In this document: positions 43,320-51,293 of the stretch, piece after piece | Layout: every line of letters begins with the position of its first letter | Numbering within the stretch: position 1 is the first letter of the stretch | DNA from: Robiginitomaculum sp. | GTDB taxonomy: Bacteria; Pseudomonadota; Alphaproteobacteria; Caulobacterales; Maricaulaceae | Reading direction: 5' to 3' | Assembly (NCBI GenBank): GCA_021776635.1 | Contig: JAJFFN010000035.1 | Span: forward strand, 236,864-300,863 | Length of the DNA stretch: 64,000 nt | Position numbers and translations under genes: made by a program | The notes under the pieces: model-generated | What the model was told of the DNA's origin: nothing | Database searches by the model: none | The model's input: the letters and a program-made list of their open reading frames with translations, nothing else

Positions 43320-44072
43320 ATGGCGAAAGTTTTAATGATTCTCCCAAATGAGGAGTTTGACCCAACCGAGGCTTGCGTGCCTTGGCAAGTGTTACAGCAA
43401 AAAGGACATGAGATATATTTTGCCACGGGTGATGGCACACAGGCAATTTGTGACCAAAACACCCTAAGCGGCGCAGGTCTGGACGGGATGTTAAAATCTC
43501 TGGCGGCCAAACCTGAGAATGCAAAAATTTATAGGAAGATGGAAAAGGATAATAATTTTCAAAATCCCCTCTTATGGCAAAATGTCAAGCCTGGCGATTT
43601 TGATGCTCTTGTGTTGCCAGGTGGGCATGCGCCGGGGATGAAGCCCTATCTGGAATCAGATTATGTATTCTCTATTTGCCGGAATTTTTTTGAACGAAAA
43701 GCACCCGTCGCCAGTATTTGCCACGGAATACTGGCTTTGGCGCGTACAAAGAGCGCAGACGAAAAGTCCGTTTTGCACGGTTATCAGGTTACCAGTCTGA
43801 ATAATTTTCAAGAAAAAATAGCCTATAAAATGACCAAAAAAACTATGGGCACACATTACCAAACTTACCCCGAAACCGTACAGGACGAGGTGAGCCGCCT
43901 GCTTGAAAAAGCTGCGGACTTCAAACCTGGCTCGATTTACCCAACATTTGGCTCGGCAAAACACCCAAACAAAGGGTTTACAGTCAAAGACCGCAATCTA
44001 ATATCCGCCCGTTGGCCTGGAGATGCCTATAAATTGGCCTATGAGTTTGCTCAGATGTTGGAAGCTATTTAG
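43320..44072 (+). CDS. DJ-1/PfpI-type (type 1 glutamine amidotransferase-like) protein
   Basis: 250 residues of flavodoxin-like fold. The nucleophile elbow VASICHGILALAR (Cys about 133), the preceding VLPGGHAPGMKPYLESD, and the N-terminal strand AKVLMILPNEEFDPTEACVPWQVL fit the family. Members include glyoxalase III-like enzymes and chaperones. It starts 13 bp after the VWA gene, probably on the same mRNA, and overlaps the end of the convergent membrane protein gene by 8 bp. Reaction not assignable. Confidence 0.85.
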   Translation: MAKVLMILPNEEFDPTEACVPWQVLQQKGHEIYFATGDGTQAICDQNTLSGAGLDGMLKSLAAKPENAKIYRKMEKDNNFQNPLLWQNVKPGDFDALVLPGGHAPGMKPYLESDYVFSICRNFFERKAPVASICHGILALARTKSADEKSVLHGYQVTSLNNFQEKIAYKMTKKTMGTHYQTYPETVQDEVSRLLEKAADFKPGSIYPTFGSAKHPNKGFTVKDRNLISARWPGDAYKLAYEFAQMLEAI

Positions 44073-44730
44073 CGATATTTTTATAGGCCCGCGATTTGTC
44101 GACCATGAAAGCTAAGACGGCGAAGACTGTATAAATAAACCATGCGGATAAATTAAATTCCAACATTGCTTTAGGCGGCGGCCCGTAATTGCCAAATACC
44201 TGTAACAAAATCATGAACCCAATGAGTATGAGCGGCCAAATGCGCCCTGATTTTCCGTTGGCGACCGTGCTCTTTAAATAATACATCATTGCCAGCACGA
44301 AGATACCAACCTCCAAAGAGAAGCTTAACGACCGGTTATTCCATAATCCAAAGCCGTATTTATCGGTGCCAAACCAAAGTGTTAAATCTGGCACATGAAC
44401 AATCAAATCCATGAACCAATGGGACAGGACAACAAGGCCAAAAACGATGGCCCCTGCCTTGGCCTGTTTTCTAAAGATAGCGGCGAATATAAGTGCGCCG
44501 ACAACCGCCCAGACAATTGCCATACCCAGGGAATGGGTGTAGGGCATATGATATAAATCAAGCGCATTTGCTTGCGTAAAACCAGGCGTGATGCGGGCTT
44601 TTTCAATGCCAGCCATGACCAACCCTGCCCAAGCATAGTCAACCAGTTGCGCGCCCACAAAGGCTTGCCAAAGCTTTATCCGTCCCGTGCTTGCACCTAT
44701 TGCTGCCGGTGCGTAATGACCTATAAACAT
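44065..44730 (-). CDS. Multi-pass membrane protein, possibly metal-dependent hydrolase-like
   Basis: 221 residues with about six to seven TM helices. Conserved-looking polar residues lie in the membrane: FIGHYAPAAIGAS at the N-terminus, QLVDYAWAGLVMAG, YHMPYTHSLGMAIVWAV and LSHWFMDLIVHVPDL. This His/Asp pattern resembles the DUF457/YdjM membrane-bound metal-dependent hydrolases, though the match is partial. It probably forms a short operon with the thioredoxin-fold gene 21 bp upstream. Confidence 0.65.
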   Translation of the reverse strand: MFIGHYAPAAIGASTGRIKLWQAFVGAQLVDYAWAGLVMAGIEKARITPGFTQANALDLYHMPYTHSLGMAIVWAVVGALIFAAIFRKQAKAGAIVFGLVVLSHWFMDLIVHVPDLTLWFGTDKYGFGLWNNRSLSFSLEVGIFVLAMMYYLKSTVANGKSGRIWPLILIGFMILLQVFGNYGPPPKAMLEFNLSAWFIYTVFAVLAFMVDKSRAYKNIAK

Positions 44731-44751
44731 AGTGACCTCTTAAATGTGTGT

Positions 44752-45288
44752 TTATTTTTTCGCGTACATTTGGAAATAGGCATAACTCATATCGTCTGGT
44801 ATGCTTTCTGCTCTGCGCCAATAACCTGCACTGTCTTCGTTCAGAACAGTGCCGTCAGGTGTAGAAATAAAGACGGTTGGCGTACCTGCAATCGCTTTTA
44901 CGCCAAAGCGTTTCGAGACGTCCTTATTTTGATCTTTTTGTCCCGGATCGGTTCCAGCGCTAACATAAACCAGTTCATAGTTGTCTTCGATCAGGGATTG
45001 AAATTCGGGCTTAGAAAATCGTGCAGCAAGACCGCGACTGTCGTGGCACCAATTGGCCCCCATGACCACCATGACTTTCGTACCGCGCACCCGTGCCCGC
45101 GCTAGGGCTTTGTCAATATCAACCATGGAATGTGCGTCCGCATTATATGGTTTGTATTGTGCATTGGTTTGAACATGTGGTTTTGCATCGACATGTTGGT
45201 TATCAAGTGCACTGGCGTGACCCTCTTGCGCATAGGCGTATCCGCTGAACATTATTGCGGCAAAACCAAACAATAAAATTTTATTCAT
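44752..45288 (-). CDS. Exported thioredoxin-fold protein with CxxS active site
   Basis: 178 residues from ATG 45288 (MNKILLFGFAAIMFSGYAYAQ), preceded by AGGGGAA. The signal peptide implies a periplasmic location. The thioredoxin motif reads VVMGANWCHDSRGLAARF: the WCxxC site is WCHDS, lacking the resolving Cys. VKAIAGTPTVFISTPDGTVL carries the cis-Pro loop. A CxxS site usually means an isomerase/monothiol-type or trapping role rather than a dithiol oxidase. Upstream of the membrane protein gene on the same strand. Confidence 0.82.
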   Translation of the reverse strand: MNKILLFGFAAIMFSGYAYAQEGHASALDNQHVDAKPHVQTNAQYKPYNADAHSMVDIDKALARARVRGTKVMVVMGANWCHDSRGLAARFSKPEFQSLIEDNYELVYVSAGTDPGQKDQNKDVSKRFGVKAIAGTPTVFISTPDGTVLNEDSAGYWRRAESIPDDMSYAYFQMYAKK

Positions 45289-45368
45289 GATATTTCCCCT
45301 TTCTTGCTTGTGTAGCACGGTCTATGAACAAAGGCCAAATACAAATACGATATTCGGGGTAGTACGAT

Positions 45369-46505
45369 ATGAAGTTTAGGTTTGTGAAAATTGTTTCGAT
45401 TGTTATAGCGTTTTTACTGCATGCACCTGTTGTGAGCGCTGCAGAAGATATTGACTGGCAGTTTGGTAGTGAACCCATACATGAAAAGGGCGTTGATAGC
45501 CCTGTGATCGGTACGTTTTGGGCACTTGGCGCCCGCAAAGACGATATACAAATTACATTTAGCCTTGAAACCTCAACCGATATGAAAAGGGGTGGGTGGG
45601 TTGGTGATATTCGTGCACCTGAAAAGTTTTACGTTAAAGTCTATTTAATTGATGACATTGGTGAGAAACGATTTTTTAATCTTAAAAATGGTCGCGCCGT
45701 GGGTCCAGATACGGAATATGGGAATTGGAAAAAAGGCCCATCCACTGCAACTGAGCAAATGCTGCAATTTGACTTTAGCTGGGAAGAAATTCTCATGGTC
45801 AAAAATTCCAAGACCATTGTTCTTGGTTATGCGCACTATGATACTCCTGAAAACAGCAAAGACATTACAATCCCCCTTGAAAATTTCAATGCGTGGCTGA
45901 ACGAGTTGACGAACGCGGTAAACAATATGGAGGGCGGTGCCAGATTTGTAATGACTAAAGAAGAGATTTACACGACCCCCTTGAACGATTTGCCCAAGGC
46001 TTTACGCAACTCTTCGTTAAAAGATGTAAAACAGATATCTAAGGAGATATCTGTGCCAGTGGTTGAACTCTTAGCTCTTTCAAAAAATGAAATACAAAAG
46101 CTTCGAATTGACCACGCCAAAGCGACCAAAGATGCAAAGCAAGCCCTGACTAAAAAAGCGCATCAAGCTATTTATGATCAGGAACCAAAGTGGTTTGATA
46201 TAAATGTCTGCCCAAAGCCTGATGTTAGCTATTGTAACGATATTGGCAAAACGGCCTATCATGATGGGAGTGTTGCTACGGTCGAAGGGGAGCGACTTGT
46301 TACGGCAATGGCCGTAAAATACGGAAAAATTTTCGGCGTGGTGTGGCGCTCCAAAGGCTCCATCATCAAGATTTACCCAGGTGATATAAAGTGGGACCGT
46401 GATCCTACGATTTTGCGCGCACCTAAGGCGGAGTATTATCACATCATTAAATATGGTGACTATGTTCAGGTAAAGCCCAGCGCTAAAATTTATGCAAAAA
46501 ACTGA
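45369..46505 (+). CDS. Exported protein of unknown function
   Basis: 378 residues, not recognised. The signal peptide (VSIVIAFLLHAPVVSAAED) predicts periplasmic export. Residues about 25-180 look like a beta-sandwich (IQITFSLETSTDMKRGGWVGD, EKFYVKVYLIDDIGEKRFFNL). A helical segment (about 195-270) includes LLALSKNEIQKLRIDHAKATKDAK. The C-terminal 100 residues (with CPKPDVSYCNDIG and FGVVWRSKGSIIKIYPGDIKW) may be an SH3-like fold. Followed by a 294-bp MITE. Confidence 0.7.
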   Translation: MKFRFVKIVSIVIAFLLHAPVVSAAEDIDWQFGSEPIHEKGVDSPVIGTFWALGARKDDIQITFSLETSTDMKRGGWVGDIRAPEKFYVKVYLIDDIGEKRFFNLKNGRAVGPDTEYGNWKKGPSTATEQMLQFDFSWEEILMVKNSKTIVLGYAHYDTPENSKDITIPLENFNAWLNELTNAVNNMEGGARFVMTKEEIYTTPLNDLPKALRNSSLKDVKQISKEISVPVVELLALSKNEIQKLRIDHAKATKDAKQALTKKAHQAIYDQEPKWFDINVCPKPDVSYCNDIGKTAYHDGSVATVEGERLVTAMAVKYGKIFGVVWRSKGSIIKIYPGDIKWDRDPTILRAPKAEYYHIIKYGDYVQVKPSAKIYAKN

Positions 46506-46907
46506 ATAAAAGTATTGCCACAATTAGGCAGTGTACTCATAAACTCAGTCCGAAATGGAGCTAAATATGCGAAAATATGCTAGGAAAAGTACGTGGGGAG
46601 GGCTTATTGCCCGGCCAAGTGCTTTGACGACGCAGATTGAAGCAGATTTAGCTCCGCGCTTAAGTCACGTTTAGCATGGCCACTTTGCTCATTGGCGTCG
46701 TTTTAAAACCTTGCCCCTAAAGGGATATAAAAAAATGCTAGCATTTCCTGCGGTTTTACGCCTAGCCAGTGAACAAATTGCAACATGCCATTTCGACCTG
46801 AGTTTATGAGTACACTGCCTAGGTCTGCCCAAATATTTTGCGCAATAGCCTTTGGCTTTTGAGAATATTTTCTTGCTATATGTGCATTTGTGTGCATATA
46901 TACGCAT
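46506..46907. other. 402-bp intergenic region containing a MITE and the arsR promoter
   Basis: Most of the gap (46525-46822) is the inverted-repeat element described separately. The remaining 85 bp before arsR carry AT-rich promoter-like sequence (TTGGCT near 46853, CTATAT near 46877) and the TGTGCAT repeats. A minus-strand reading crossing the MITE into arsR is not considered a gene. Confidence 0.6.
46527..46820. mobile_element. 294-bp MITE with 32-bp terminal inverted repeats and TA target duplication
   Basis: The left end (46527-46558, beginning GGCAGTGTACTCATAAACTC) and the right end (46789-46820) are inverted copies agreeing at 30 of 32 positions. TA occurs immediately outside both ends (46525-46526 and 46821-46822), consistent with a TA target-site duplication as made by IS630/Tc1-mariner transposases. 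The 230-bp interior has no ORF of transposase size, so the element is non-autonomous. It lies between an exported-protein gene and the arsR-alkB operon, leaving the promoter side of arsR intact. Family assignment is inferred from the TA flank. Confidence 0.85.
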
Positions 46908-46908
46908 A
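46878..46908. promoter_or_regulatory. Probable ArsR-type operator overlapping the arsR start
   Basis: Two direct TGTGCAT repeats lie 10 bp (one helical turn) apart, starting at 46881 and 46891. The second begins an imperfect palindrome GTGCATATATACGCAT that runs to the ATG at 46908. No Shine-Dalgarno is visible, so the transcript may be leaderless and directly autorepressed. Repeats are seen; the regulator is inferred from adjacency. Confidence 0.5.
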
Positions 46909-47315
46909 TGAACAATGAAAACCGAAATTTATCTCCTGAACATATGGATTTGGCGCAGACGGCTTTGGACGTATTTGACACTAAATTTTTCAAGGCTCTC
47001 TGTGAGCCAACGCGCGTGGCAATTATTCGCAAGCTGGTTTTGTCAGGTGGCTGCGACGTCGGCACAATTGCAGAGGGTCTCACGCAAGATCGCTCCGTAA
47101 TTTCGCGCCATTTGGTGGTTTTAGAACAGGCCGGCATTTGCCAGACCCGCAAAATTGGCAGACGGGTTTTCTACGATCTTGATGGGCCGCACAATGTTGA
47201 AAAGGTGCAATTTATATTGGAAGCTATCGCGCCGATGGCCTATCTTTGTAAGCCCTTCGAAGAATTTTCAGAGCAAAGCCACAAAAGCAATAAACAAAAT
47301 AAAGGGGCAGCATAA
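46908..47315 (+). CDS. ArsR/SmtB-family winged-helix repressor linked to alkB
   Basis: 135 residues from ATG 46908 (MNNENRNLSPEHMDLAQTALD); a longer reading from 46890 adds MCIYTH. The wHTH is clear: KALCEPTRVAIIRKLVLSGGCDVGTIAEGL, then RSVISRHLVVLEQAGICQTRKIGRRVFYDL. Neither an ELCxC metal site nor another classical sensing site is obvious, although Cys occurs in SGGCDVG, GICQT and LCKP. The stop overlaps the alkB start (TAATG at 47313-47317), so it is the cognate local regulator of the alkane hydroxylase. Confidence 0.88.
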   Translation: MNNENRNLSPEHMDLAQTALDVFDTKFFKALCEPTRVAIIRKLVLSGGCDVGTIAEGLTQDRSVISRHLVVLEQAGICQTRKIGRRVFYDLDGPHNVEKVQFILEAIAPMAYLCKPFEEFSEQSHKSNKQNKGAA

Positions 47316-48508
47316 TGGCCACATTCACAGGCAAGGCCGCAGACGGCAGCGTCATTACTTATGTCGATAAAAAGCGCCATCTTTGGTGGCTCGGCTTCGT
47401 TGGGACATTTGTTTATGTTCTCACATTCTGGGGGTATTTTGCACTTGGGAACAACCCAATAATCCTGTGGTTCCCCGCAATTTATGTATATATCATCACG
47501 GCGATTATTGATAGAGTACTTGGTGAGGACACGCATAACCCGCCCGAAGAAGTTGTCGAAGATATGATGAAAGACAACTATTATCGCTGGCATGTCATCA
47601 TGCATATTCCCATATATTTTATTGTCTTTGCAGCATTTGTCTGGCTTGTTGGCACACAAGATTTACCCTGGTGGGCTGTTGTTGGTTTGATAATTGGTGT
47701 GGGCGCGGGCAGTGGGTCTATGCTTGCTTATACCCATGAGCTTGGCCATAAAAACAGGTCTTTTGACCGTGGTCTCGCGCGGATTGGCAACACGCTCATG
47801 GGCTATGGGCATTTCAATATTGAACATAATATGGGTCATCATGTTTGGGTTTCAACGCCGGAAGACCCGGCAAGTTCGCGTATGGGCGAAAGCATATACC
47901 GCTTTATGCTGCGCGAAATACCCGGTACCATAAAGCGTGGACTGGAACAGGAAAAACGCAGACTGGCGGCAAAAGGACACGGCTTTTGGTCCGTTCGTAA
48001 TGAAGTCTTGCAAGTTTATGTTGGTACACTTTCAATAGTTGTCGGCCTAGCATTTATTTTTGGCCCGAACATATTATGGTTCGTCGTTCCGCATCATATG
48101 TTTGGCTGGTATGGTTTGACACAAGCTAATTATGTCGAGCATTACGGCCTGATGCGCGGCAAAAAGCCAAATGGAAAATACGAAAAATGTCAACCTAAGC
48201 ACAGTTGGAACACCAATCATTTGTGGTCAAATATGGGTCTTTTGCATCTACAGCGTCATTCGGACCATCATGCCAATCCAATGCGCCCATTTCATGTATT
48301 ACGTGATTATGACGACGTACCGTCTTTGCCGACGGGATACGGCGGATGTTTCTTCATGGCTGCGTTTCCGCCTTGGTGGTTCAGTGTTATGGATAAGAAA
48401 GTCATGCAATGGGCTGACGGTGATATTACGAAAGTTAATATTGACCCTAAGCGCAAAGAAAAGCTTTACCGTAAATGGGGCGGTGCCGATTTGGTTGCAG
48501 CTGAATAG
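47315..48508 (+). CDS. alkB: Alkane 1-monooxygenase (AlkB, membrane di-iron hydroxylase)
   Basis: 397 residues; hydroxylates medium-chain n-alkanes at the terminal carbon using rubredoxin electrons. All histidine boxes are present: HELGHK (about 141), HNMGHH (about 170) and LQRHSDHH (about 313), with the AlkB-specific NYVEHYGLMR (about 271-280). Four to six TM helices occur in the N-terminal half. No rubredoxin or rubredoxin reductase gene is adjacent. Translationally coupled to the ArsR gene. The beta-oxidation operon near 2.5-12 kb could use its products. Confidence 0.95.
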   Translation: MATFTGKAADGSVITYVDKKRHLWWLGFVGTFVYVLTFWGYFALGNNPIILWFPAIYVYIITAIIDRVLGEDTHNPPEEVVEDMMKDNYYRWHVIMHIPIYFIVFAAFVWLVGTQDLPWWAVVGLIIGVGAGSGSMLAYTHELGHKNRSFDRGLARIGNTLMGYGHFNIEHNMGHHVWVSTPEDPASSRMGESIYRFMLREIPGTIKRGLEQEKRRLAAKGHGFWSVRNEVLQVYVGTLSIVVGLAFIFGPNILWFVVPHHMFGWYGLTQANYVEHYGLMRGKKPNGKYEKCQPKHSWNTNHLWSNMGLLHLQRHSDHHANPMRPFHVLRDYDDVPSLPTGYGGCFFMAAFPPWWFSVMDKKVMQWADGDITKVNIDPKRKEKLYRKWGGADLVAAE

Positions 48509-48526
48509 CTTTTTATCACAGAATTA

Positions 48527-50311
48527 TTATTTTTTATCTGGGCTGGTCAGGCGGGCCCGCATAAGCCCGCGCACAGAATTTCCGATATATATTTCATCAG
48601 CGCGGCGTAGGTCGTCCTGTGTCAAAATTTTCTCGTGCACATCTCCGCTTTCAAGTAAAGCCTGGCGAAGAACGCCAGGTAATAATCCGCACGTTATTGG
48701 CGGGGTAAACATCTTGCCATCTTTGCTGATAAATACATTGGTATAGCTACCCTCACACACTTGCCCTTGTTCGTTAAAAAATAAAACTTCGGTACAGCCC
48801 GTATCGTCACCAAGACGTAATAGCTCTGCTTCGATGAAATCTCGCCTTGTGGTTTTGTGCGCCAATAAAGCATTGCCTGAAGAAAGGGGTGAATTGCTGA
48901 GGGTTACGGGCATGGCTTTTGCTGGATTGCTGATGTGCAGGACGTGCGCCGCGACCATAAACTTACCGGATTTGGATAATTCCAACCGTATTTTTTGCGG
49001 CCCAGAAAGACGCGTTACGCAGTCTTGCAACGCTTCTAATATTTTTCCTTTACGGTATAAATATCCAAGCGCTGCCGCAGATTTTTCTAACCGTTCCATA
49101 TGTAAATCCAACCACATAAACCCAGTTTGCTCGTGCCAAGCAATCGTCTCGATAAGGCCAAATTCATTTTTTAAGAAAGCAGATTTCAACAAACACTCTG
49201 CGTATTCATCGTTGGCGTTCGAATCTGCGACAATACCGCTGCCAACTGAGTATTTACAGTGCCCATTATTTTGTAACTCCAGTGTGCGTATGGCAACATT
49301 AAACCGCGAATACCCATCAGGATCAACCAGCCCCACAGCCCCACAATAAGCGCCACGCGGAACGGTTTCCAAGCCATGAATAATCTCTTGCGCTCGGATT
49401 TTTGGTGCACCTGTCACGGATCCACACGGAAATAAAGCCTGTATGATTTTCACGAGCGGCACATCTTTGATCCGCGCTTCTATACCAGAGGTCATTGTGT
49501 GCAGGCTTGGATATGTTTCCAAGGTATACAGATCTGTAACTGCCACAGACCCTGGCCGTGCTATCCGTGATAAATCATTGCGCAGCAAATCCACAATCAT
49601 CAAGTTTTCGGCTCGGTTTTTTGTGTCCGCTTGTAAAGCCTGTGCCAATGCTGTGTCGGACACACGATTATGTCCGCGTTTTACCGTGCCCTTCATGGGA
49701 CGCATGGATATAGTCTCTTGGTCCAATTCATAAAAAAGTTCTGGCGATAAGGAAACAATATCGTTTGCACCCAAACTTACGATGCCGCCGTAACGAACCG
49801 GCTGTGCGGATTTGAGCATTGTGTAAATTGCGAATGCGTTGCCGCTATATTGACCGCGCATCGGGAAAGTTAAATTGACCTGATAGACATCACCAGATTT
49901 TATCCACGTCATGATTTTGTCAAAACGCTTTTGGTAAGCATTCTGGCTCCAATCGGGTTTAAAATACCCTAGGGTGCTCTTGCTATTACCCCAGTTACTA
50001 CCCCTGTTACTACCCATGCTATTATTTGGTAATTCTGTACCGCTAAACGTATCGAACACGCCAAATTGCAATAATGGAGAATGGCTTTTTTGGGGCAGTA
50101 AAGAGCGGAGTGTTTCCTCGAATAAATAGCCAAGTTCATAAGCAAAATACCCAGCGAGATATTTACCTTGTTTTGTGCGCATTTCCATGCGTGCCAAAGC
50201 ACGCTTGACCTCTTGTTGTGTATGCGCCGTGATGATTTCACTCGGGTTTTGATAGTGCCTGCGCCGCCTTGTCAGTTGGTCTTCGAAAAAAACATAAGAA
50301 CTCTTTATCAT
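48527..50311 (-). CDS. pabB: Fused aminodeoxychorismate synthase component I and aminodeoxychorismate lyase
   Basis: 594 residues. The N-terminal two-thirds is a chorismate-binding PabB (MRPMKGTVKRGHNR, NLMIVDLLRNDLSRIARPG, LFPCGSVTGAPKIRAQEII). The C-terminal part from about residue 370 is a class IV PLP aminotransferase-fold lyase (GFMWLDLHMERLEKSAAALGYLY, CTEVLFFNEQGQVCEGSYTNVFI). Together they convert chorismate (plus ammonia from PabA) to 4-aminobenzoate for folate. A Ser/Asn/Gly linker near residue 105 (SNRGSNWGNSKST) is encoded by 12-bp tandem DNA repeats. The single-gene fusion is known in other bacteria. Confidence 0.93.
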   Translation of the reverse strand: MIKSSYVFFEDQLTRRRRHYQNPSEIITAHTQQEVKRALARMEMRTKQGKYLAGYFAYELGYLFEETLRSLLPQKSHSPLLQFGVFDTFSGTELPNNSMGSNRGSNWGNSKSTLGYFKPDWSQNAYQKRFDKIMTWIKSGDVYQVNLTFPMRGQYSGNAFAIYTMLKSAQPVRYGGIVSLGANDIVSLSPELFYELDQETISMRPMKGTVKRGHNRVSDTALAQALQADTKNRAENLMIVDLLRNDLSRIARPGSVAVTDLYTLETYPSLHTMTSGIEARIKDVPLVKIIQALFPCGSVTGAPKIRAQEIIHGLETVPRGAYCGAVGLVDPDGYSRFNVAIRTLELQNNGHCKYSVGSGIVADSNANDEYAECLLKSAFLKNEFGLIETIAWHEQTGFMWLDLHMERLEKSAAALGYLYRKGKILEALQDCVTRLSGPQKIRLELSKSGKFMVAAHVLHISNPAKAMPVTLSNSPLSSGNALLAHKTTRRDFIEAELLRLGDDTGCTEVLFFNEQGQVCEGSYTNVFISKDGKMFTPPITCGLLPGVLRQALLESGDVHEKILTQDDLRRADEIYIGNSVRGLMRARLTSPDKK

Positions 50312-50373
50312 AGTAATTCCCTATACGCGCAGTGTTTGCTAAGCTAGACTGAATCGCACAAAAGAGAGGTTTT

Positions 50374-51258
50374 ATGCAAAAGATATTGCGTTCATTTTTA
50401 TTTGTTCCGGCAGATAGTGAAAAGAAATTGAAAAAAGCTACTAATTTAGGGGCTGATGCCTTGATATTGGATTTAGAAGACGCAGTTTTGCCAGTCAACA
50501 AAGCTTTGGGTCGAAAATTAGCATGTGCTTTCTTGCGCGACGCCAAAACCAATGCACAGATTTGGGTACGGGTTAATCCGCTTGATAGCGAATATATTGC
50601 CGAAGATCTGGAAGCTGTCGTCCCTCTCGCTCCTGACGGTATCATGCTGCCTAAACCTGACGGTCCAGTGGATATTGAGACTTTGAGCAGAAGGCTTGAA
50701 CGCCTTGAACATAAATACGAACTGCCCTTAGGCGGCATTAAAATACTGCCTGTGGCAACTGAAACAGCCCGCGCCGTCATGAGCCTTGGCCTTTACCCCC
50801 GTACACATTTGCCCCGGTTGCTGGGTTTAACTTGGGGCGCAGAAGATTTGGCGACTGACATAGGGGCTTTGACCAATAAGGGGCCAGATGGCAATTTTGC
50901 GTTTACTTACCAGGTTGTGAGGAGCCACACATTAATAGCTGCCAAAGCAGCCGGCATTCAGGCAGTTGATACACTTTATGATAATTTTCGTGATAAAGAA
51001 GGCCTGCGAGCCAGAGCCGGTTGTGCATTTGCAGAAGGCTTTACAGGCATGTTGGCAATTCATCCCGCTCAAGTGCCGATCATCAATAAAAGCTTTACGC
51101 CAACCGAGGCACAAGTGCGCCAAGCTGAAGCCGTCATTCAGGCTTTTAAAGACGACCCGGGTGCCGGTGCCGTACAGGTCGGGGGAAAAATGATAGACAT
51201 GCCGCATCTTAAACAAGCGCAAAATATTTTGTCTTTATATAAAAGTACTAAGTCCTGA
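50374..51258 (+). CDS. HpcH/HpaI aldolase / citrate lyase beta-like (CitE-like) protein
   Basis: 294 residues, TIM-barrel CoA-ester lyase family. The start MQKILRSFLFVPADSEKKLKKA and the metal-site segment ADALILDLEDAVLPVNK (about 30-46) are diagnostic. IWVRVNPLDSEY, LGLTWGAEDLATDIGA and MLAIHPAQVPIINKSF follow. No citrate lyase alpha or gamma genes are adjacent, so it is more likely a stand-alone CitE-like or malyl/citramalyl-CoA lyase. Three 13-bp tandem units run from its 3' end. Confidence 0.88.
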   Translation: MQKILRSFLFVPADSEKKLKKATNLGADALILDLEDAVLPVNKALGRKLACAFLRDAKTNAQIWVRVNPLDSEYIAEDLEAVVPLAPDGIMLPKPDGPVDIETLSRRLERLEHKYELPLGGIKILPVATETARAVMSLGLYPRTHLPRLLGLTWGAEDLATDIGALTNKGPDGNFAFTYQVVRSHTLIAAKAAGIQAVDTLYDNFRDKEGLRARAGCAFAEGFTGMLAIHPAQVPIINKSFTPTEAQVRQAEAVIQAFKDDPGAGAVQVGGKMIDMPHLKQAQNILSLYKSTKS

Positions 51259-51289
51259 CCCTCAGTCCTGTCCCTCAGTCCTGAACCTA
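51251..51289. repeat. Three tandem 13-bp units after the CitE-like gene
   Basis: AGTCCTGACCCTC, AGTCCTGTCCCTC and AGTCCTGAACCTA follow one another without gaps. The first unit includes the stop codon of the CitE-like gene. Confidence 0.88.
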
Positions 51290-51293
51290 AATT

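Noticed and set aside
44572..45105. 177-codon plus-strand frame opposite the membrane and thioredoxin-fold genes
   Set aside because: Crosses two real genes on the other strand and has no recognisable motif.
46703..47152. 149-codon minus-strand frame spanning the MITE and arsR
   Set aside because: Antisense to arsR and runs through the inverted-repeat end; not a transposase remnant by motif.
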